From the NCBI RefSeq assembly GCF_014773265.1, contig NZ_JACWMY010000007.1, positions 124,001-188,000 of the forward strand: a DNA stretch of 64,000 nt. Reading direction: 5' to 3'. The number at the start of each line of letters is the position of its first letter. Positions within the stretch are counted from its first letter, which is position 1. The notes under the pieces are model-generated. The model searched no databases. It saw only the letters and a program-made list of their open reading frames with translations, and was not told the DNA's origin. Positions 15,912 through 24,543 of the stretch are shown here, in pieces. The translations under genes were made by a program, and so were the position numbers. The stretch is from Mucilaginibacter pankratovii. Lineage in GTDB: Bacteria; Bacteroidota; Bacteroidia; Sphingobacteriales; Sphingobacteriaceae.

Positions 15912-18275
15912 ATGAAAAAACTTTTACTCCTGCTTTTAGTACTGTTGCCTGCCATTGCTTTTGCCCAAACCGGTATCATCCGAGGGAAGGTGACCGCCGT
16001 ATTGAATAACGATCCGCTCGCAGGCGTAAGCATTGCTATCACCGGGACCGATAAGGGTACCCTTACCGATTCGTTAGGTAATTATACCCTTGCGGGATTG
16101 CGCCCCGGTTATTATACGCTGCAATTTTCGTTAGTGGGTTACCGCCCTAAAACCCTTTTTGATATACAGGTTACTAATGCCAAAATAGCCGTTGCCGACT
16201 TAGGTATGGAGGACGACGCAAAAACCCTTAACGAGGTAAAGGTGGCCGCACCGCGCTTTTTTAAAACGCTGGAAAGCCCGGTATCGCTGCGTACTATTGG
16301 CTCTACCGAAATAAAGCGTAACCCCGGTGGTAACCGCGATATCAGTAAGGTGATCCAATCGTTGCCGGGTGTATCCTCGCCGGTAAGTTTCCGTAATGAT
16401 ATTATCATTCGCGGCGGCGCACCCAACGAGAACCGCTTTTATATCGACGGTATCGAGATCCCCAATATCAATCACTTTGCCACGCAGGGCTCTTCGGGCG
16501 GCCCGGTGGGGCTTATAAATGTCGATTTCATCAACGAGGTTGATTTTTATTCGGGCGCTTTCCCGGCAAACAGGGGCAATGCCCTCAGTTCGGTATTTGA
16601 ATTTAAGCAAAAGGATGGACCGACAGATCGTACCAATGCCACGCTCACCCTTGGCTCCAGCGATTTCGCCGCTACACTTGCAGGCCCGCTCAGCAAAAAA
16701 ACAACGTTCATATCCTCATACCGTTACTCATACCTGCAGGGTTTGTTCAAGCTCATTGGCTTGCCTTTTTTGCCTTCGTACCAGGATTTTCAGTTCAAGA
16801 TAAAAACCAAGTTCAACACCAAAAACGAGTTAACCATATTGGGCCTCGGCGCGCTTGATCGTTTTAAATTGAACCTTGACGCCAAAAACACCGAGCTGAA
16901 CCAGTATACGCTGGCCAATATTCCGGTTAATTCGCAAAATAACTATACCATCGGTGCTACCTACAAAAACTTCCGGTCTAATGGATACAGCCTGTTTGTT
17001 TTAAGCAGGGATTACCTGGATAACCGGGCCAAAAAGTTCCGGGATAATAACGAGGCCGGTACCAAAACACTCGATTATAATTCTAAAGAGATAGAGAACA
17101 AATTCAGGTTCGAGAATGTGAGCCGCGCCAATAATTACCGCATCAGCTTTGGTGCCGGTGCCGAAACCGCCCAATACACCACCAACACCTTTAACCTGCT
17201 GCCTTTCAACAGCAATATTTATACTTCCGAGATCAACTTTTTTAAGTACAGCCTTTTCGGGCAGCTGAGCCGGGCTTATTTGCAAGATAAGCTAAACCTT
17301 TCCGTTGGTATTCGCGCCGATGCCAACACCTATTCTGCGCAAATGAACAATCTTGCCAAAACGCTTTCGCCACGCTTTTCGGCCTCTTATAATATCAGCG
17401 AAAAACTGAGTATAAACTTCAACACCGGCATTTACTACCAGCTGCCTGCCTACACCGTTTTAGGCTACCGCGATAGCACGGGCGCGCTGGCCAACCGCGA
17501 TGTGAAATACATATCTAACAAGCAGGTAGTTTTAGGGCTGGAATACAATACCCTCAAAAACACCCGTTTCACCATCGAAGGTTTTTATAAGCACTACAAA
17601 GATTATCCTGTTGAGCGCGTGCTGGGAGATAGCATCCCCCTGGCTAACCTTGGTGCCGATTTTGGCGTCGTGGGCAACCAGCAGGTGGTGGGCTACACCA
17701 AAGGCCGCAGTTATGGCGTAGAGTTTTTTGCACAGCAAAGGCTCCATAAAGGCTTTTACGGCATCTTCGCGCTTACGCTTTTCCGCAGCGAGTTTCAGGA
17801 TAAGAAGGGACAGTATGTGCAATCGTCGTGGAATAACCGCTACATCCTGAGTATGACGGGCGGTAAAGTATTTAAACGCAACTGGGAAGTTGGCGCCAAG
17901 CTGCGCTTAACCGGCGGCGGGCCGTATACGCCATACAATATAGGCGCATCTACCCTAAAAAGCAATTATGCCATATTTCCGCAGGGCATACCCGATTGGC
18001 AGCAGTTGAACAGCCGCCAGCTGAACACTTTTTACCAGGTTGATATGCGGGTAGATAAAAAGTATCCCTTTAAAAAATTCACGCTGAACATATACCTGGA
18101 TATTCAAAACCTTACCTACAACCAATACCAGCTGCAACCCTACCTGGTACCCGACCGCGATGCCGCCGGTAACCTGCAAGATGCCCCCGGCGATCCATCA
18201 CGTTTCCGCTCTAAACTGCTGGATAATAAAGGCGGTAACGTGCTGCCTACCCTTGGGGTGATATTTGAGTTATAG
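15912..18275 (+). CDS. TonB-dependent outer membrane receptor with N-terminal carboxypeptidase-regulatory-like domain
   Basis: A 787-residue protein with signal peptide MKKLLLLLLVLLPAIAFAQ. Residues ~22-105 form the CarboxypepD_reg-like beta-sandwich (GKVTAVLNNDPLAGVSIAI, GTLTDSLGNYTLAGLRPGYYTL). The plug follows to ~230 (PGGNRDISKVIQSLPGV, IIIRGGAPNENRFYIDGIEI), then the barrel, ending in GVIFEL. No SusD partner follows, so it is not a SusC; it is more like receptors for iron carriers, vitamins or peptides. Starts 43 bases after ispH. Ligand unknown. Confidence 0.9.
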   Translation: MKKLLLLLLVLLPAIAFAQTGIIRGKVTAVLNNDPLAGVSIAITGTDKGTLTDSLGNYTLAGLRPGYYTLQFSLVGYRPKTLFDIQVTNAKIAVADLGMEDDAKTLNEVKVAAPRFFKTLESPVSLRTIGSTEIKRNPGGNRDISKVIQSLPGVSSPVSFRNDIIIRGGAPNENRFYIDGIEIPNINHFATQGSSGGPVGLINVDFINEVDFYSGAFPANRGNALSSVFEFKQKDGPTDRTNATLTLGSSDFAATLAGPLSKKTTFISSYRYSYLQGLFKLIGLPFLPSYQDFQFKIKTKFNTKNELTILGLGALDRFKLNLDAKNTELNQYTLANIPVNSQNNYTIGATYKNFRSNGYSLFVLSRDYLDNRAKKFRDNNEAGTKTLDYNSKEIENKFRFENVSRANNYRISFGAGAETAQYTTNTFNLLPFNSNIYTSEINFFKYSLFGQLSRAYLQDKLNLSVGIRADANTYSAQMNNLAKTLSPRFSASYNISEKLSINFNTGIYYQLPAYTVLGYRDSTGALANRDVKYISNKQVVLGLEYNTLKNTRFTIEGFYKHYKDYPVERVLGDSIPLANLGADFGVVGNQQVVGYTKGRSYGVEFFAQQRLHKGFYGIFALTLFRSEFQDKKGQYVQSSWNNRYILSMTGGKVFKRNWEVGAKLRLTGGGPYTPYNIGASTLKSNYAIFPQGIPDWQQLNSRQLNTFYQVDMRVDKKYPFKKFTLNIYLDIQNLTYNQYQLQPYLVPDRDAAGNLQDAPGDPSRFRSKLLDNKGGNVLPTLGVIFEL

Positions 18276-18596
18276 GGGGGACGCTCTCCTTGTGCTCTAC
18301 GGCCTGTGGTTGGTGGTATTTGCGAACTACTTGAAGGCACAGGCGTTACAACCCTAAACCCGATAGCAGCGTAAAGCCCGCTTCTACCAGCGGCTTGCAG
18401 CGTATACCTGCCTGCCGGCAGGCAGGGCGGGGCTACCGCAACCCAAACCCCACTGCCCCTGCTTTTCAAATCCTTCCCCTCACACCTAAACACATCAATT
18501 GTTTTTTCTAAATATGATTTATATTTAAAACATAGTTAATTATTGTTAGTTGTGGTTAATACATAAAACGAATTAATCACTCAACTAAAACAACAA
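18276..18596. other. Intergenic region with dispersed repeat and leader of the OmpA gene
   Basis: This 321-base gap holds one full copy of the dispersed repeat (18352-18470, listed separately). A very A/T-rich leader (18485-18596) follows and should contain the promoter of the OmpA/PRC-barrel pair. No gene is supported here. Confidence 0.5.
18352..18470 (+). repeat. Dispersed structured repeat, copy 2 (with nested palindrome)
   Basis: Plus-strand copy starting CCTAAACCCGATAGCAGCG and ending GCCCCTGCTTTTCAAA. It shows the same stem (AAAGCCCGCTTCTACC / GCGGCTTGCAG) and the same inserted palindrome CCTGCCTGCCGGCAGGCAGG as copy 1, but in opposite orientation. Its end forms a GGGGC...GCCCC hairpin followed by CTTTTC. 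Confidence 0.75.
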
Positions 18597-19235
18597 ATGG
18601 CACATTTAGAAGTAGAACCCAAAAAGTCGTCTCCATGGATCTGGATATTGCTGGCCCTTGTGGCACTGGCAGTATTGTTTTTCCTGTTTAAAGGTTGCGG
18701 AGGCTCAAAAGAAGTAGCAACAACCGATAGCACAAGTACCGGCAACGCGATAGCAGATACCGCCGCGAAAGCAGCAGCAGCAACCGCGCCCGACTGGAAC
18801 GGCGTAGACTTTAACTCGCCCCGCAGTACCGACAGCGATATTGCCGATACCAGCATTTACGTAAGCGGTAACGATAAGTACACCATTTACAGCCTGGGAA
18901 GTAATATCCTGTTCGAAACGGATAAGAACACGCTTACAGGCAGCGCGGATGCCAAGCTAAAGACGATTGTAGAATCGCTTAACAAACGCTTTAAAGGCGG
19001 TACAGTTGGCGTGTATGGCAGTACAGATAGCAAAGGCGATGCCGACCATAACGCGCAATTAGGTGCCGACCGCGCCAACGCCGTGAAGGACTGGCTGACC
19101 AAAAACGGGCTGGATGCCGACAAAGTTTCGGTACAAAGCCTTGGCGAAACCGAACCGGTTGCCAGCAACAGTACTGCAGGCGGCAGGCAGCAAAATAGGA
19201 ACGTGGCGATAGTTGCTTTCCCGGCTTCTAACTAA
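18597..19235 (+). CDS. OmpA-family protein with single membrane anchor
   Basis: A 212-residue protein: short cytoplasmic start, one membrane segment (WIWILLALVALAVLFFLFKG, ~14-33), an Ala/Thr/Asp-rich linker to ~85, and an OmpA_C-like peptidoglycan-binding domain from ~95. This domain contains LGSNILFETDKNTLTG, VGVYGSTDSKGD, LGADRANAVKDWLTKNGL and RQQNRNVAIVAF. The NxxLSxxRAxxV consensus appears as LGADRANAV and the peptidoglycan-binding Asp/Arg pattern is largely kept. It probably tethers the inner membrane to the wall. Followed by a PRC-barrel gene 28 bases on, suggesting joint stress-type expression. Confidence 0.88.
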   Translation: MAHLEVEPKKSSPWIWILLALVALAVLFFLFKGCGGSKEVATTDSTSTGNAIADTAAKAAAATAPDWNGVDFNSPRSTDSDIADTSIYVSGNDKYTIYSLGSNILFETDKNTLTGSADAKLKTIVESLNKRFKGGTVGVYGSTDSKGDADHNAQLGADRANAVKDWLTKNGLDADKVSVQSLGETEPVASNSTAGGRQQNRNVAIVAFPASN

Positions 19236-19263
19236 TTAATTATTAAATATAAAATCAACGATC

Positions 19264-19878
19264 ATGGCTTTTGAAGACGAAAATAGAACATACAATGGCG
19301 GGCTTAAGGCTTTAAGCGACAGTGATTACCAAATTGTAGACGGCGAACCAGATATCACCGGCTGGGACGTACTGGACCTAAGCGGCAATAAATTTGGCGA
19401 GGTTGACGACCTGCTGTTCGACCCGGAATCGCGCGCGGTGCGTTACCTGGTGGTAGAACTGAAGGCTAACGGCGATGATATTGTGGACGACCGCAACGTG
19501 CTTATCCCAATTGGTGTAGCAGAACTGCATACCGACGATGATGACGTGATAGTGCCCAACGTAAGCGCGCAGCAGCTTTACACCCTGCCCGTTTACGAAC
19601 CTGGCGTGCTTACCCCGGAGAACGAGGTGGCCATCCGCAATATTTTCGACGGTGGCAGCGCTGTGCCTTATGAAGCAACTGGTTTTTACGAGCACGATCA
19701 TTTTAACGAAGACCGTTTTTACGGCAGCGGAACCATCGCTACCGAGGAAACCGACCTTACCATCCCCGAAACCCCAGTAGATGAAGAGGCCCGCCAGGAA
19801 AAGGTGCGCCGCATCATTGCCAAAATTGAGGCTAAGGATGACAATGCGGGTACCAATACGGACCGCTCTGTATTCTAA
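19264..19878 (+). CDS. PRC-barrel domain protein
   Basis: A 204-residue soluble acidic protein. Residues ~20-80 form the PRC barrel: ITGWDVLDLSGNKFGEVDDLLFDPESRAVRYLVV (split over strands) and NVLIPIGVAEL. The C-terminal part contains a second beta segment (VIVPNVSAQQLYTLP) and a Glu/Asp-rich helical tail (EEARQEKVRRIIAKIEAK). This two-part form is common in proteins annotated as photosystem-reaction-centre-like stress proteins in Bacteroidota. It follows the OmpA gene and is closed by the hairpin at 19900-19938. Function is not defined. Confidence 0.88.
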   Translation: MAFEDENRTYNGGLKALSDSDYQIVDGEPDITGWDVLDLSGNKFGEVDDLLFDPESRAVRYLVVELKANGDDIVDDRNVLIPIGVAELHTDDDDVIVPNVSAQQLYTLPVYEPGVLTPENEVAIRNIFDGGSAVPYEATGFYEHDHFNEDRFYGSGTIATEETDLTIPETPVDEEARQEKVRRIIAKIEAKDDNAGTNTDRSVF

Positions 19879-20176
19879 CTAAACTGATCTGAACTAAATA
19901 GGATGGGGCTGCCGCGAGGTGGTCCCATTTTTTTTGCTTGAAACTTTTTTTGCTGAACCCGTAGAAGCAAAAAAGGGTAGAATTACCCTGTCATCAACGG
20001 CTATTCCTGTAAGTTGTGCCGTAGAATTACCCTACATAAAAACTCTTTTAACCCTTATTTAAACTATTGCGCCAGGTTAAGGGTTGCGCGCTTGTTATTG
20101 TGGTTTTTAATTAACTAATTTTACTGATAATAAAGCTGTTAGCCAATTTAATTTATCTACACCTAACCTTCCTATT
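19879..20176. other. Intergenic region with terminator and paired near-palindromes
   Basis: The first third contains the terminator of the PRC-barrel gene. After it, AGGGTAGAATTACCCT (19974-19989) is a near-perfect palindrome. Its half GTAGAATTACCCT recurs about 55 bases later (20021-20033), upstream of the lipoprotein gene at 20177. Similar AGGGTGCTTCTACCCT occurs near 9623. These could be binding sites for a dimeric regulator, but two hits are weak evidence. Confidence 0.35.
19900..19938 (+). terminator. Rho-independent terminator after PRC-barrel gene
   Basis: ATGGGGCTGCC, a GCGA loop and GGTGGTCCCAT form a stem with several G-T pairs, followed by eight T residues. It is of the same type as the stronger hairpin at 21643. 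Confidence 0.8.
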
Positions 20177-21622
20177 ATGAAAAAATTTCTCGTTGTTGTT
20201 GTTATTTTCGGGATGCTGCTGGCCTGCAAATATTTCCAGAGCCATAATGCAAGCGGCCTTCCAAACGCTTTTTGCGACTCTACCGCGGCGGATAACCCAT
20301 GCTCCATCATCCCTTACGATGTTAACGAAAGCTTTGGCCTCGGCTACGATAGCTTCCTCGATTCGCTGCACCAAACGCCTTTCGATATCTTCTCCTGGCA
20401 AACTTTTATCGCCCTCAACTGGCCCGCCAATGCCGCGGGTAACCCCATCGGTACTTCTATTACCGATTCTGTGAACGCACCCCGCGTGTGGGAACATTAC
20501 CAGGACCCTGCCGAGGTTTTTGGCACCAGTATGCCCTTGCTCAACCTCCGCCTTGGCGAAACTAAAAAGAGCGGGCAGAAGTTTCTTTACCTCGATTCGA
20601 AGGCACCACATAATTTAGCACACGTAGCTTCCATCAACTCTAACGACATGGGCGGTTTCCAGGAAGCTGATGGCCACCCGCTGATCGACCGGAACCTCAA
20701 CTTCGCCCTCTACGAAATAAAAATGAACCCGGTGGAAACCAAGTTCACGCTTGATAACCAGCTCACCACCACGCAGGGCATCTACAACGCGGGCATCAAA
20801 ACCAACAACTCCATCGATCTGCCGCAGAGCAACCAAGCCACAAAAAATGTGGGGATGATAGAGATAAAAGCCTCCTGGCGCATTCTGCTGCCTGCCGCAG
20901 GCGACGATACCAGCCGCTACTATTGCCGCAAGGCCACCATTTTTATCGATAGCCTGCACACCCGCAACCACAAACCGCTCCTCATCACTAACGTAACCGT
21001 GGGTATGGTGGGGATGCACATTGTGCGCAAAACCGCGAAGGTGCACGTTAACCAGATTTGGACCACCTTCGAGCACATCGATAACACGCCCGATAATGCC
21101 CAGGAGGCACAGATGAATGGCAGGCAATGGTCGTTTTACAACCCGGATTGCCTTAACTGTACGCCAAACGCCCCGGCAGATACCATTAAAGGCGATAACC
21201 AGCAATACCTGTGGGAGCCCAACATGCCTTACGCCCGCGATTATGCTACAGGTTCGCCCGGTCAGCAAAGCAAGCGCGATTCGTTTGGTACGCAGGCCAT
21301 GCGCGTTTACCCCGTTTACCGCTATACCGAACTGGTGAACCAGCAATGGCAAGCCAAGCTTAAAGGTACCGTTTGGGCCAATTACAAGCTCATAGGCACG
21401 CAGTGGGAGCAATCGGAGATCCACCCCGGGCCAACCGCGCCAAACTTTTTGGGCAACACCACGCTGGAAACCTTCCTCCAGGCCGATGCATCGTGCATCA
21501 GTTGCCACCGCGATGCCAGCATCCTGTACAATAACAAAAAAGACACCATAAAAACCGACTTCAGCTTTATTTTCCCCATCTACGCCAGGGTAAATACCAA
21601 CGCCAGGCCGGCAAAGAAATAA
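20177..21622 (+). CDS. Exported lipoprotein with a single CxxCH (cytochrome c-type) motif
   Basis: A 481-residue protein with lipobox GMLLAC (Cys~17), so probably periplasmic or outer-membrane anchored. Near the end Cys440-Ile-Ser-Cys443-His444 in DASCISCHRDAS is a covalent heme-binding motif. Earlier, FSWQTFIALNWPAN, NFALYEIKMNPVETKF, GMIEIKASWRIL and VNQIWTTFEHIDN resemble an unnamed family annotated as cytochrome c family proteins. No second heme site is seen. It could be an electron-transfer or peroxidase-like protein; substrate unknown. A remnant of its 3' end plus terminator lies at 32387-32503. Confidence 0.7.
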   Translation: MKKFLVVVVIFGMLLACKYFQSHNASGLPNAFCDSTAADNPCSIIPYDVNESFGLGYDSFLDSLHQTPFDIFSWQTFIALNWPANAAGNPIGTSITDSVNAPRVWEHYQDPAEVFGTSMPLLNLRLGETKKSGQKFLYLDSKAPHNLAHVASINSNDMGGFQEADGHPLIDRNLNFALYEIKMNPVETKFTLDNQLTTTQGIYNAGIKTNNSIDLPQSNQATKNVGMIEIKASWRILLPAAGDDTSRYYCRKATIFIDSLHTRNHKPLLITNVTVGMVGMHIVRKTAKVHVNQIWTTFEHIDNTPDNAQEAQMNGRQWSFYNPDCLNCTPNAPADTIKGDNQQYLWEPNMPYARDYATGSPGQQSKRDSFGTQAMRVYPVYRYTELVNQQWQAKLKGTVWANYKLIGTQWEQSEIHPGPTAPNFLGNTTLETFLQADASCISCHRDASILYNNKKDTIKTDFSFIFPIYARVNTNARPAKK

Positions 21623-21642
21623 CTATTGATTGATTTAAGAGA

Positions 21643-21679
21643 GATGAGGCCGCCGGGAGGTGGCCTCATTTTTTTTTGA
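21643..21679 (+). terminator. Rho-independent terminator after CxxCH lipoprotein gene
   Basis: ATGAGGCCGCC, GGGA and GGTGGCCTCAT form an 11-bp stem followed by nine T residues. A near copy occurs at 32472-32503 as part of a duplicated gene end. Confidence 0.9.
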
Positions 21680-21864
21680 AAAGCAGGATAACAATGCAAT
21701 ACGTTTATATTCCGGCATTGCGTTACGAGTTGTATTATTTAATTATAAAGAACAAAATAATTTTATTTCTTAATATCAATTCTGATGTCTACCTTTCATC
21801 AATAAATTCAACTCGCCAGAAGTTTGAGTGTATAGCTTATTAAACCACTCTGTATATTTTAACC

Positions 21865-22725
21865 ATGTCACAAATAACATATCAATTGCTGCAAAAAAAG
21901 AAAAAAACCATCCTCGAACTCTGGATGAAAAATCAACTGGCTGACGAAGGCTTACGCGAAGACCTGATCAGTAATGACGAACTGAGAAGCCAGTCGGAAG
22001 AGTTAGTAGATTCCCTGGTTGGCAACTTGTCGCTCGAGAGCTCCATAGATGTCGACTCCGACGCATGGAGCCCGGTTGTTGAAATTTTGGGCGGCATTGC
22101 CATTACCCGTGCAAGGCAGGGCTTTAGCCCGCGCGAAACCGGTAACTTCATCTTCTCGCTTAAAGAGGCCTTGCTGGAAGTGCTGCAGCAAGAATTTGCA
22201 GGCGACCTGCAAACCTTGTTTACCGAAAGCCTGAAGATAAATCGCATTATGGATGCCTTGAGCGTGGTTACTTTCGAAACTTTTATTAAGGGCCGCGAAG
22301 AAGTTATTTTACGCCAAACGGACGAGATTGCAGAGATATCTACCCCGGTTATCCGTGTTTGGAACGGCATATTGGCCTTGCCTATTATAGGCACTCTTGA
22401 TAGCGCCCGCACCCAAATTGTGATGGAGAACCTGTTACAGGAAATTGTAGAAACTGGCTCGAGCATTGCTATACTGGATATCTCGGGCGTGCCTGCGGTA
22501 GACTCGCTTGTGGCGCAGCACCTTATAAAAACGGTTAGCGCTACAAGGCTGATGGGTGCCGAATGCATCATTAGCGGTATACGCCCCGAAATAGCGCAAA
22601 CGGTTGTGCATCTGGGCATCGACCTATCCAACATCATTACCAAGGCAAGCCTGGCCAGTGCTTTGGCCCATGCCTTTAAAGTGATGCGTTTAGAAGTAAG
22701 AAAAGTAGGTACAGTTCAAAAATAA
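21865..22725 (+). CDS. RsbR-like stressosome protein (RsbRD N-terminal domain + STAS)
   Basis: A 286-residue protein. The N-terminal ~150 residues (LLQKKKKTILELWMKNQL, FSPRETGNFIFSLKEALLEVL) match the helical RsbR N-terminal sensor type found in RsbRD proteins. Residues ~165-280 form a STAS domain: TPVIRVWNGILALPIIGTLDSAR, IAILDISGVPAVDSLVAQHLIKTV and AECIISGIRPEIAQTVVHLGID. STAS domains of RsbR and RsbS build the stressosome that holds RsbT. Six bases separate it from the RsbS-like gene. The sensed signal is unknown. Confidence 0.92.
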   Translation: MSQITYQLLQKKKKTILELWMKNQLADEGLREDLISNDELRSQSEELVDSLVGNLSLESSIDVDSDAWSPVVEILGGIAITRARQGFSPRETGNFIFSLKEALLEVLQQEFAGDLQTLFTESLKINRIMDALSVVTFETFIKGREEVILRQTDEIAEISTPVIRVWNGILALPIIGTLDSARTQIVMENLLQEIVETGSSIAILDISGVPAVDSLVAQHLIKTVSATRLMGAECIISGIRPEIAQTVVHLGIDLSNIITKASLASALAHAFKVMRLEVRKVGTVQK

Positions 22726-22731
22726 TATACG

Positions 22732-23145
22732 ATGGATAAAATTCCTATTCTCAGGATGGGATCCTACCTGTTGGTAACCATACAGGTAGATTTGTATGAC
22801 CGCCTTGCCCTAAACCTGGAGGCCGACCTTGTGCAGATGGTGCAAAAAACAAGCGCCAAAGGCGTATTGATTGATATCTCGGCCGTATCGATAGTGGACT
22901 CGTTTATGGGCCGCATTATCGGCAATATTGCCGGCATGTGTAAAATATTAGATTCGGAAACGGTGGTTGTGGGCATGCAGCCTGCAGTAGCTATCACCTT
23001 GATAGAACTTGGCTTACCTTTAAAAGGCGTGCACACTGCTCTTGATGTAGAAAAAGGGATGGCCCTGCTAAAATCCATGATCGACGAAACCAATTACGAC
23101 GACGATGATGATTATGAGGGTGCCGATGACCTTATCCTTGAGTAA
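22732..23145 (+). CDS. RsbS-like STAS antagonist protein
   Basis: A 137-residue, single-domain STAS protein: IPILRMGSYLLVTIQVDLYDRLAL, then VLIDISAVSIVDSFMGRIIG with the conserved RsbS phospho-serine Ser57 in VDSF, then VVVGMQPAVAITLIELGL. Family members sequester RsbT until phosphorylated by it. The very acidic C-terminal tail (NYDDDDDYEGADDLILE) is encoded by the segment that also holds the start of the next gene, which overlaps by about 20 bases, so translation is coupled. Length is slightly above that of B. subtilis RsbS owing to the tail. Confidence 0.93.
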   Translation: MDKIPILRMGSYLLVTIQVDLYDRLALNLEADLVQMVQKTSAKGVLIDISAVSIVDSFMGRIIGNIAGMCKILDSETVVVGMQPAVAITLIELGLPLKGVHTALDVEKGMALLKSMIDETNYDDDDDYEGADDLILE

Positions 23146-23539
23146 AGATACCGTCCTGGTAGAAAAGGAGCAGGACGTGGTTTTTCTAAAAAACCGCGTT
23201 AAGGAGGTTGCCGTAAAAATAAAGATGGGCCTTGTTAATCAAACACGCCTGTTAACCGCCGCCAGCGAACTGGTACGTAATATGATGCGCTACGCTAACG
23301 GCGGTAAATGCCATATAGAGGTGGTATCCAGCGGGCGTGTTAATGGAGTGCGGCTTACCTTTATAGATAGAGGCCCGGGTATACCCGATATTGCTGCCGC
23401 CATGCGCGATGGCTTTAGCACGGGCAAAAGCCTGGGGCTGGGCCTGCCCGGAACAAAAAGGCTGGTAAATGAGTTTGATATAAAAAGTAAAGTTGGGGAG
23501 GGCACTACGGTGACGATATTAAAGTGGGCAAATGGTTGA
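23126..23539 (+). CDS. RsbT-like serine/threonine kinase (HATPase/GHKL fold)
   Basis: The 137-residue start at ATG 23126 (MTLSLSKDTVLVEKEQDVV) fits RsbT length and has a GAGG sequence about eight bases upstream; earlier in-frame ATGs at 23105-23114 lie in the RsbS tail. The N-box is TAASELVRNMMRYANGG, the G1 box DRGPGIPD, and the G2 region GFSTGKSLGLGLPGTKRL followed by GEGTTVTI, as in RsbT. It would phosphorylate RsbR and RsbS and, once released, activate a downstream partner. Its stop overlaps the next start by eight bases. Confidence 0.92.
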   Translation: MTLSLSKDTVLVEKEQDVVFLKNRVKEVAVKIKMGLVNQTRLLTAASELVRNMMRYANGGKCHIEVVSSGRVNGVRLTFIDRGPGIPDIAAAMRDGFSTGKSLGLGLPGTKRLVNEFDIKSKVGEGTTVTILKWANG

Positions 23540-24542
23540 TGCAACGCATATAAGTTTTACAGCGAACGACAGGAGCTATTTTTCCCTGATAAAAAAAGAG
23601 ATACACCGCGCAGCCACCGAGGCGGGCATGGGTGCCGCAAGGATAAATGAACTGGACCTGATAGTAGCTGAGATGACCTCGAACCTGTTTAAGTACAGCG
23701 ACGATGGCGAGATACTGATGGGCACATTTGCCAATAACGGAGCACCGTACATTGAATTAATAAGCATAGATAACGGCCCGGGGATGATAAACCCGGCTAA
23801 AATGATGATTGACGGCGTATCTACCACAAATACTTTAGGGCACGGGCTGGGCAGTATGAAAAGGCTGTCGGATAATTTCGATCTCTACTCTCAGCCAGGC
23901 TGGGGAACCATTGTCATGAGCCGTGTTTACCATGAACCACAGCCTTATAAGCCCGAGCCGCCGGTTACCATGCGTGCCGTTGTAGTGGCCAAACCAGGCG
24001 AAACCAAGAGCGGCGACGGCTTTGTTTTTAAAAAGACAGACAAATATATAAAGATGATGCTGGCAGATGGTTTAGGGCACGGGCCCGAAGCTAACAAAGC
24101 CATAAACGAAGCGGCAGCAGCGTTTAAAGTTTTTCCGGATTACAGCCCTACCGAAACATTACGGTTTATGCATACGCAGATAAAAAAGACAAGAGGGGCG
24201 GTTATCAATGTTGTAGGGTATGATGTGGAAACCAAAACCTGGTGCAGCGCCGGCATAGGCAATATTGCAGCACGGATGTTTGGGCCGGTGAGTTTTCGTA
24301 ACCATATGTCGTACAATGGTATTGTAGGGCACAATATCCCCAACACCATGAACGATCAGCAATACCCTGCCGATATCTATAACCAGGTAATGCTTTGTTC
24401 TGACGGGATAAAAACAAGGATAGACCTGGCCAAATATCCCCAGATAAATAAATATGATCTGACGGTGCTGGCAGCCGCAATCTATAAAGATCATGCCCGC
24501 CGAAGCGATGATATGTCGGTAGTGATAGCCAAAGTGAACTAA
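23532..24542 (+). CDS. RsbT-like ATPase fused to RsbX-like PP2C phosphatase
   Basis: A 336-residue fusion. Residues 1-135 form a GHKL ATP-binding module (ELDLIVAEMTSNLFKYSDDGE, SIDNGPGMINPAKM, GHGLGSMKRLSDNF). Residues ~150-336 are a SpoIIE/RsbX-type PP2C phosphatase with metal-binding aspartates in MLADGLGHGPEANKAI, MLCSDGIKTRID and HARRSDDMSVVIAK. RsbX-like phosphatases reset the stressosome by dephosphorylating RsbR and RsbS, so one protein may combine antagonistic kinase-like binding and phosphatase roles. It overlaps rsbT upstream, and the kinase gene starts two bases after its stop. Confidence 0.9.
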   Translation: MVDATHISFTANDRSYFSLIKKEIHRAATEAGMGAARINELDLIVAEMTSNLFKYSDDGEILMGTFANNGAPYIELISIDNGPGMINPAKMMIDGVSTTNTLGHGLGSMKRLSDNFDLYSQPGWGTIVMSRVYHEPQPYKPEPPVTMRAVVVAKPGETKSGDGFVFKKTDKYIKMMLADGLGHGPEANKAINEAAAAFKVFPDYSPTETLRFMHTQIKKTRGAVINVVGYDVETKTWCSAGIGNIAARMFGPVSFRNHMSYNGIVGHNIPNTMNDQQYPADIYNQVMLCSDGIKTRIDLAKYPQINKYDLTVLAAAIYKDHARRSDDMSVVIAKVN

Positions 24543-24543
24543 G

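Noticed and set aside
20615..21508. 297-codon open frame on the minus strand
   Set aside because: Lies entirely within the CxxCH lipoprotein gene; composition (His/Val/Gly-rich, no domain) is that of an antisense shadow.
21933..22643. 236-codon open frame on the minus strand
   Set aside because: Antisense to the RsbR-like gene, Ser/Met-rich, no recognisable protein features.
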